Positions 33,319-38,335 of a stretch of DNA of 38,335 nucleotides are shown here, one piece after another. The notes beneath the pieces were generated by a model. It did not search any database, was not told where the DNA came from, and saw only the letters and a list, made by a program, of their open reading frames with translations. This DNA is from Phycisphaerales bacterium PN19_bin_20 (GTDB lineage: Bacteria; Planctomycetota; Phycisphaerae; Phycisphaerales; UBA1924). How positions within the stretch are numbered: the first letter of the stretch is position 1; every line of letters begins with the position of its first letter. The translations under genes and the position numbers were made by a program. The stretch is taken from positions 1 through 38,335 of the forward strand of contig JAJOLK010000003.1 in assembly GCA_021173225.1 (NCBI GenBank). The letters are read 5' to 3'.

Positions 33319-34443
33319 CGTCATGTTTCAAATAAAGCCCATCGGCGAACGCTGAGCCCCGCGCCTGCTGTAGCTTCCCCACTTTCGAATGCCAACCGCT
33401 TCAGCACCCGGCCATGAACCGGCTGATGAACACGAACTCGTTTCCGGCGGTCGGCTCGCGGTCGGGGCCCACATTTGGGCCTGGGCCAGCAACATCGGAC
33501 GCGGTGCGAGTGAGGTCAATTGCGAAGAACGTGCCTTGGCCGTTAACGCCGCAGTTTCGGGTCGTCCCACACAGGGTCTCGTGCGGCAGTTTCAGTTCGG
33601 AAGAGGGTGTGCCACCGTTCGCGCCGTCGAACGGCGCCAGCGTGGTGAGCCATGCGCCGAAGCAATCAACACGCCTGCGGCGACAGCAAGGCCGCGCAAC
33701 CGACAGCTGCGGGCGCAGCGCTCGCGCGGCACGCCCGGGGCGAGTAAAGTCTTCCGGTGGATCGAGACCAGACATCCCGAAGTCCAAGCGCGGCCGAACA
33801 AGCGGGCCCGGAACACACGCGTCCCGACGCGGCAGGCCCCGCACTCGCACGCCCCGCTCTGGCACGCCCTACACGGGCCCGCCCGGAACTGGCCCCGCTC
33901 GCGCAGGACCGAGCGGAGGTGATCTGGCGTCGTCTGCGTGGACGGCTTGTACGCGTGCTGCGGCGTGCTTTGGGCCGTCCGCCGTATGGGCTAGCCCGCG
34001 GGCCGGCGCAGCGATTGTTCAGCGCACAAAGCCTCGGGATCAAGCAGGCCCTCGGGACCAAGCAGGGCATCGCCCCCACTCCCGCGCCCGGTGTGGGTAT
34101 GCCGAGGGTTGTGGTCCGCGGCGTCACGCTGACCAGACTCGCGCAGCGCCCGAACCCAGCGCTGCCCAACCCAGCGACCCACTACGCAGAACAGCTCACG
34201 CCGATGGTGGTGCTCAGGCAGAGGTTGCCGGTCCGCGGGTTGGTGAGGCCGCCAGCGTGGCTAGAGACGCAGCGTGCCGCGGTCGGCATGGGCGGGTCAG
34301 AATCAGCCGTGGTGCGGCAGCTACAAAACGAAGCGCGAGTCGGCCCCATGGTGAGCTCTGGGGCAGGCCCTGTAGCGAGTTCTGTCGCCGTTTCTGGACG
34401 AAGCTTGTTAGGGTTGGCGGGTGATCCGGCTCGTTCGCCTATC
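33319..34443. other. Gene-poor stretch upstream of pdhA
   Basis: No full gene is supported. A GloVer-type repeat remnant lies on the minus strand (separate entry). From GTG 33757 one plus frame is open into pdhA, adding about 229 Ala/Pro/Arg-rich residues, but its codon use is mixed and it has no recognisable domain, so I treat it as non-coding or doubtful. TAGGGT at 34409-34414, in the context GTTAGGGTT, is a possible -10 for pdhA. Confidence 0.4.
33515..33655 (-). pseudogene. Remnant of a GloVer-repeat (GTVF-type) secreted protein
   Basis: About 47 residues of an antisense frame read LTTLAPFDGANGG, a short spacer, then LCGTTRNCGVNGQGTFFAID. This matches one unit of the Gloeobacter/Verrucomicrobium-type repeat (Phe-Asp-Gly-x-Asn-Gly, then Tyr-Gly-Thr-Thr, then Gly-Thr-Val-Phe), which normally occurs in long tandem series in secreted proteins. 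Only one unit is visible, with a Cys replacing the usual Tyr and no start, signal peptide or further repeats, so it looks like a decayed gene fragment. Chance similarity is possible. Confidence 0.5.
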
Positions 34444-35892
34444 ATGCCGGTCGAAACGCTCGAAAACCCGCCTGCTTTACTCCCCCGCCCGCCCGCGATG
34501 CTTCAGCCCGCAGCGCCCCAGGCTGCCATGGCCCGAGCCGCCGGGCCGATCGGGACGTCTGCACCGAGGACCCCATCTGTGACCGCCATGAGCACCCCCG
34601 CATCAGCCACTTCGAGCAACGCCGCCGCCGCCAATGGGGCCAGCCCCGGTGCCACGCCCGCTGCCGGCACGGCCGGCTTGTACCACATTACGTCCAGCAA
34701 GGTCCGACTTGGTGAGGGCGGGACGATCGCGCCCGGTGCCGCTGTGGCGGGTCAGGCCTTGCCGGGGTTTGCGCCTGGGCAGCGGCCCAGCGACAAGCTG
34801 AGCAACGAGACGCTGCTGAAGTGGTTGCGTGACATGGTGATGATCCGCGAGTTTGAGAACCGCTGCGCTCAGAGCTATCAGCAGGCCAAGATCGGTGGGT
34901 TCTGCCACCTTTACATCGGGCAGGAAGCGCTCGCCGTCGGCACCATCAACAGCCTGAACCACGACGACCCGATCGTGACGGCCTACCGCGACCACGGGCA
35001 CGCGCTCGCACGCGGCATGACGGCCCGCGCCTGCATGGCCGAGATGTTCGGCAAGCTGACCGGCTGCGCCAAGGGCAAGGGCGGCAGCATGCACATGTTC
35101 GACCGTCCGAACTGGAACTTCGGTGGGCACGGCATCGTCGGCGCGCAAACCCCGCTGGGCACGGGCCTTGCCTTCGCCGCCAAGTATGAGCACGACGTGA
35201 TGCAGCGGGCCGTGAACCGCCCCGACGGCTCGCCGGCACCTGATGGCGAGTTTATCCCGGCCAAGAAGAAGGTCTCGCTCGCATATCTTGGTGACGGCGC
35301 GCTGAACCAGGGCGCGTTGCACGAGGCCATGAACCTCGCCGGGCTCATGGATCTCCCGGTGATTTATGTTGTTGAGAATAACCGCTATTCGATGGGCACC
35401 GCCATCGAGCGTGGCACAACTATGGCCCATGACCTGACGGCCAAGGCCCGCGCCTACGGCATGGAAGGCATCCAGATCGACGGCACCGACGTGCTGAACC
35501 TCTACGACTACTTCAAGCCGCTGGTTGACCGCTGCCGTGAGAACAGCCGCCCCGCGTTTGTTGACCTGCTGACGTACCGCTACCAGGGCCACTCGATGAG
35601 CGACCCGCAGAAGTACCGCACGAAGGATGAGGTTGACGGGCACCGCAGCAAGGACAGCATCGAGCGCCTCGCTCAGCACCTGATGCACGACCGCAAGTGC
35701 CTGTCCGAGGGTGACTTTGACCGCATCGTGGCCGAGTGCAAGGACATCGCGGTGGACTCAGTCGAGTTTGCCGAGGCCAGCCCTGCGCCGCAGATTGAGC
35801 CCGAGCTTTATAGCGATGTGTACGCGAACATCGAGCCGAATCTCAGCCCGACGCGTGATTACACGGTCGGCGCGAAAAACCCGCTGATCTGA
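34444..35892 (+). CDS. pdhA: Pyruvate dehydrogenase E1 component, alpha subunit
   Basis: From ATG 34444 the product is about 482 residues; the core E1-alpha of about 360 residues starts near residue 115 with LSNETLLKWLRDMVMIREFE. It decarboxylates pyruvate with thiamine diphosphate in the pyruvate dehydrogenase complex. The ThDP motif is GDGALNQGALHEAMN ... VENN (about 282-313); the substrate-side HGHALARG and the regulatory-loop region YRYQGHSMSDPQKYR (about 380) are present. The N-terminal 110 residues are Ala/Pro/Ser/Thr-rich and resemble a flexible linker. Other in-frame starts are ATG 34498, ATG 34588 and GTG 33757. The E1-beta, E2 and E3 genes are not adjacent, which is unusual for split-type E1. 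A branched-chain 2-oxoacid E1-alpha is a weaker alternative. Confidence 0.9.
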   Translation: MPVETLENPPALLPRPPAMLQPAAPQAAMARAAGPIGTSAPRTPSVTAMSTPASATSSNAAAANGASPGATPAAGTAGLYHITSSKVRLGEGGTIAPGAAVAGQALPGFAPGQRPSDKLSNETLLKWLRDMVMIREFENRCAQSYQQAKIGGFCHLYIGQEALAVGTINSLNHDDPIVTAYRDHGHALARGMTARACMAEMFGKLTGCAKGKGGSMHMFDRPNWNFGGHGIVGAQTPLGTGLAFAAKYEHDVMQRAVNRPDGSPAPDGEFIPAKKKVSLAYLGDGALNQGALHEAMNLAGLMDLPVIYVVENNRYSMGTAIERGTTMAHDLTAKARAYGMEGIQIDGTDVLNLYDYFKPLVDRCRENSRPAFVDLLTYRYQGHSMSDPQKYRTKDEVDGHRSKDSIERLAQHLMHDRKCLSEGDFDRIVAECKDIAVDSVEFAEASPAPQIEPELYSDVYANIEPNLSPTRDYTVGAKNPLI

Positions 35893-35978
35893 ACGACCAG
35901 CTCTCAAGGGGGGGCCGGGCAAGGCGGCGCTGCTTTCTAAAGATCTCACAAACCCCGCGCGGTGGAACACCAAAGCAC

Positions 35979-36003
35979 TTGACGTGATGGGGGGGGGTAC
36001 TCT
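35979..36003 (+). promoter_or_regulatory. Promoter with a nine-G tract in its spacer
   Basis: TTGACG (35979-35984) and TACTCT (35998-36003) are 13 bases apart, and the -10-like element ends 6 bases before ATG 36010. Nine of the 13 spacer bases are an unbroken G run (35989-35997). The spacer is four bases shorter than optimal. Confidence 0.45.
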
Positions 36004-36009
36004 CTCCGC

Positions 36010-37242
36010 ATGAGAAACCTCCTCCTCGTGCTGCTTCTGATCACCATCGGGCTCTGGGGCCCCGGCGCGCGGGCCGACTCGCTGCTCATCACCGGCGGCG
36101 GCGCTGGGCGGATCGCCAAGCTGAAGCTGCAGACGCCGCTGTGGCGTTACCACGTCCTCTACGACGCAAGTAACCCACTCGTGGCCACTAGCGTGGTGGC
36201 GGTCGCAACGCGCGGCAGCATTACAGGTGATAACTATGCCGTTCTCGAGCTGGTCCCGCATGTCAACGGCGCGGGGTGGACGGTCGTGAGCTGGAAGAAC
36301 CCCGAGGACTGGCTGGCGTGCCTTCGCCAGATCTCTCTTGACCGCGATCTCAACCCCGAGGCTTTCGCGCTCTGGGACGTCAACGTCGCTGCGCAAGACC
36401 ACCTCCCGGCGACGCTGCGGACTGAGCTGATCATGGGAATCCAGCACGACGACGCGCTCGCGGCGATCGTTGCGGCAGCACAGAACCCCGAGTCGATTGT
36501 GCAGTACCTCAAAGCCATGGGCTACCCCGCGGGCGTGACCGACTTTGACACGCTCAACTGGCGCTCCACCGCGATCCGCGACGGGTTCCTCGCGACGCTC
36601 TCGCAGGTCGCACTTCTGCACGAGAACGGCACGCTTACCCCCGCGCAGGCGCAGGGCAGCCTTGAGTATTTGCTTGAGATCATCGACTCGATCTCCCCCG
36701 AGCCCGTGACGTTCCCGCCCGACCAAGGGCCTCCCGGCAGCAGCCCGTACCCCGGCAACGGATGGTCATCGCCCGACAACACCCTGCCCGGACTGCCCAT
36801 GCTCTTCCAAGGCTCGGTCACGACGGAAGGCGTCTCGCCCTGCTTCCGCCAGATCCTGTTCCATCTTCCGGTCGATCCACACTACATCCGTCCCGTTTCG
36901 CCGATCAACCCTGTCTTTAGCCCGTGGAGCAGAGTGGTCGCTTGGGCACTGCCCAACGGTGTCGGTGACTTGCGTTCGTGCTACCTTCGCCTGTGCACCC
37001 GCTACGAACGCAGGATCGTTCGCACGCTTCCACCGAACAACCCCGGCTCTCGTCTTGTCGACCGCCTATCGGCGGATGTTGAGCAGTGCCGTGCCGTCTC
37101 GTGGATTGAGGGCTTCTGCGTCGGCGGCATACTCCCTGGCAACATTGGTGATCCGGTGCAACCGAAACTGGTACCGGTGGGTCCTGACGGGCTACAGATC
37201 CGCGACCTCACCACACACCCGTGGCAAACGTGTCCGTGGTGA
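36010..37242 (+). CDS. Secreted protein of unknown function
   Basis: The product is 410 residues. It starts with a strong signal peptide (MRNLLLVLLLITIGLW, likely cleaved after Ala-Arg-Ala). The mature protein is rich in Pro, Trp and short helical segments, has a Pro/Gly/Ser-rich stretch near 235-265, and contains six Cys in its last 135 residues, including CYLRLCTRYERR and WIEGFCVGGILPGN. There is no C-terminal sorting tail or membrane helix, so it may be periplasmic or released. I recognise no family. Codon use is more C-rich than that of the genes at 3-28 kb. Transcription appears to start at the ATG, from a promoter with a poly-G spacer. Confidence 0.75.
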   Translation: MRNLLLVLLLITIGLWGPGARADSLLITGGGAGRIAKLKLQTPLWRYHVLYDASNPLVATSVVAVATRGSITGDNYAVLELVPHVNGAGWTVVSWKNPEDWLACLRQISLDRDLNPEAFALWDVNVAAQDHLPATLRTELIMGIQHDDALAAIVAAAQNPESIVQYLKAMGYPAGVTDFDTLNWRSTAIRDGFLATLSQVALLHENGTLTPAQAQGSLEYLLEIIDSISPEPVTFPPDQGPPGSSPYPGNGWSSPDNTLPGLPMLFQGSVTTEGVSPCFRQILFHLPVDPHYIRPVSPINPVFSPWSRVVAWALPNGVGDLRSCYLRLCTRYERRIVRTLPPNNPGSRLVDRLSADVEQCRAVSWIEGFCVGGILPGNIGDPVQPKLVPVGPDGLQIRDLTTHPWQTCPW

Positions 37243-37338
37243 GCCGTCGAAGAGATTGGTCGCGGGCGTTGTAGCCGAAGATAGAGTCAGTCAGCACGTG
37301 GCGCCCGAAGTCCGCGCGCCCGTTCGTATAGGCGCCAC

Positions 37339-38250
37339 TCACACCTTGCTCTTGCTCAGGAAGGCGCTGATCGCCGCTTTGCCCGCTGGCTCATGGCGCA
37401 GGCGGTTGAGTTCGGTGCGCTCAACCACCAGCGCCGCGCCCCAGCCGTGCTCAAGCCCCGCGCGCACGGCCAGCAGGCAGGCACGCCCTGGGTCGGCGGC
37501 CATCCGCGTCGGCAACAGCTCGACCAGCGCCGCGTGTGCCGCGTTGCGCGGGCCGTCACGCCCGAGCCACCGCAGGGGCAGCCCGTCACGCCGCCGCCCG
37601 ACGACGTCAGCGCGGCGCTTGAGCCACGCCTTGGCCGTACCGAGTAGTTCGGCCTGGCCTGGTGCGACCTCATCAAAGAGCCCCGCAACGACCGCCTGAT
37701 CGAACGTCAGCGTCCGCCCCTCGCACGTCCGCTCCATCGCCTCGCGCGGCTCCATCCGCGCCGGCAGCAGGTTCGTCCCGCCCCAACCCGGGCAGATCGA
37801 GAGCCCCGCCTCGGGCAACCCCACCGGGTAAGGCTTAATGGTCCCATCTCTGCCCGGTGCTGGCGGCGCCGCGATAAGCCCGTCGCAGTGCATCGCGAGC
37901 TCCAGCCCGCCGCCGAGCGCTGCGCCGTTGATCGCTGCCGCGGTGGGGCACGCGAGCGTGCACAAAAGCCCGAAGACGCGCTGCCCGTACGCCAGATAGT
38001 GTTCAAGCTCGGTGGTGGTCATCGCGTCGATGCTCTTAAGATCAGCCCCGGCAATGAACAGCCGCGGCGAGCCGCTGGCCAGCACAAGTCCCGCGGGGTT
38101 CTGCGGGCGCAGTGCGATGATCGTCGCCTCCAGCCGCTGGATCAGCGCGCGGTCCAGGATCACCATCGGCCCGTGGTTCGGCTCGATGGTGATGGTCGCC
38201 AATCGGTCGGCGTCAATGTCGATGGGCAGCGCGGCGGCAAGTGAGCTCAT
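37339..38250 (-). CDS. Enoyl-CoA hydratase/isomerase (crotonase) family protein
   Basis: The product is about 303 residues. The crotonase fold is shown by LFIAGADLKSID (first oxyanion-hole segment, about 66-77) and INGAALGGGLELAMHCDGLIA (second oxyanion-hole segment, about 107-127). VGLPEAGLSICPGWGGTNLLPARM (about 142-165) gives one acidic residue at the position of the second hydratase Glu, while the first is replaced by the Gly-Leu-Glu-Leu region pattern. This resembles the hydratase half of FadJ-type beta-oxidation proteins, but the dehydrogenase half is absent. Substrate is a CoA thioester; hydratase or isomerase activity cannot be decided. ATG 38250 has AACAAT 5 bases upstream and no SD; the longer frame runs into the octamer repeat and is rejected. 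Confidence 0.88.
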   Translation of the reverse strand: MSSLAAALPIDIDADRLATITIEPNHGPMVILDRALIQRLEATIIALRPQNPAGLVLASGSPRLFIAGADLKSIDAMTTTELEHYLAYGQRVFGLLCTLACPTAAAINGAALGGGLELAMHCDGLIAAPPAPGRDGTIKPYPVGLPEAGLSICPGWGGTNLLPARMEPREAMERTCEGRTLTFDQAVVAGLFDEVAPGQAELLGTAKAWLKRRADVVGRRRDGLPLRWLGRDGPRNAAHAALVELLPTRMAADPGRACLLAVRAGLEHGWGAALVVERTELNRLRHEPAGKAAISAFLSKSKV

Positions 38251-38292
38251 GCCCGATTGTTGCCGCCGTCCACCGGCCCGGCGGAGGCGAAG

Positions 38293-38335
38293 CACGTCCG
38301 CACATCGGCACATCTGCAAGTGGGCACATCGGCAC
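38293..38335 (+). repeat. Octamer tandem repeat, copy 3 (at least five units, cut by window end)
   Basis: Units CACGTCCG, CACATCGG, CACATCTG, CAAGTGGG and CACATCGG follow each other, then CAC at the window edge. The unit matches those at 3894-3925 and 4522-4593, so this is a dispersed family. It lies upstream of the crotonase gene. Confidence 0.75.

Noticed and set aside
33757..34443. N-terminal 229-residue extension of pdhA from GTG 33757
   Set aside because: It has no known domain, mixed codon use and no start signals. High-GC DNA gives long open frames by chance. Translation from here is not excluded.

Overview
The window looks like chromosomal DNA from a high-GC planctomycete, most likely class Phycisphaerae. 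The support is a secreted protein with a Pro-Gly plus hydrophobic plus poly-Arg C-terminal sorting tail, a planctomycete-style prepilin-like protein, a Kdo transferase (so a Gram-negative LPS envelope), a strongly divergent DnaA, and very G-rich, low-complexity coding DNA. The phylum call is inference from gene style; no rRNA is present.

Layout. 1-3.9 kb: a tight plus-strand set of a secreted or anchored protein, a small 10-cysteine secreted protein, a MauE/DoxX-like membrane domain fused to a type IV prepilin-like domain, and an OppB-type permease. 3.9-10 kb: minus-strand DUF2721 membrane protein, SWIM zinc-finger protein and a large SNF2-family ATPase, then tRNA-Lys(UUU). 10-16 kb: dnaA, a DUF4340 protein, a class I glutamine amidotransferase-like hydrolase and a PEP-CTERM-like secreted protein. 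16-24 kb: hppD, a decayed DUF4160/DUF2442 pair, a soluble CapD/FlaA1-like nucleotide-sugar epimerase, a short UvrC, a BshB1-like deacetylase, a structured intergenic region with a terminator, and an ABC ATPase. 24-31 kb: a GAF-SpoIIE phosphatase overlapping truA, a GT4 glycosyltransferase, a small membrane protein, kdtA/waaA and tRNA-Val(UAC). 31-38 kb: nitrilase-family amidase, prfB with a programmed-frameshift arrangement, a gene-poor stretch with a protein-repeat remnant, pdhA, a secreted protein with a poly-G promoter, and a crotonase.

Most genes are single-gene units. Three cross-cutting patterns stand out. (1) Many first genes lack a Shine-Dalgarno site and instead carry a -10-like hexamer 5-7 nt before the start codon, which suggests leaderless mRNAs; genes inside tight sets more often have an SD site. 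(2) Conserved enzymes (DnaA, SNF2, TruA, nitrilase, CapD-like, GT4, KdtA) contain or end in low-complexity segments, several encoded by minisatellite-like DNA. (3) An octamer repeat, consensus CACATCGG, occurs at three intergenic sites. The most unusual single items are the prfB recoding site, which uses UAA instead of UGA and lacks the upstream SD-like stimulator, and the MauE-prepilin fusion beside a cysteine-rich secreted protein.
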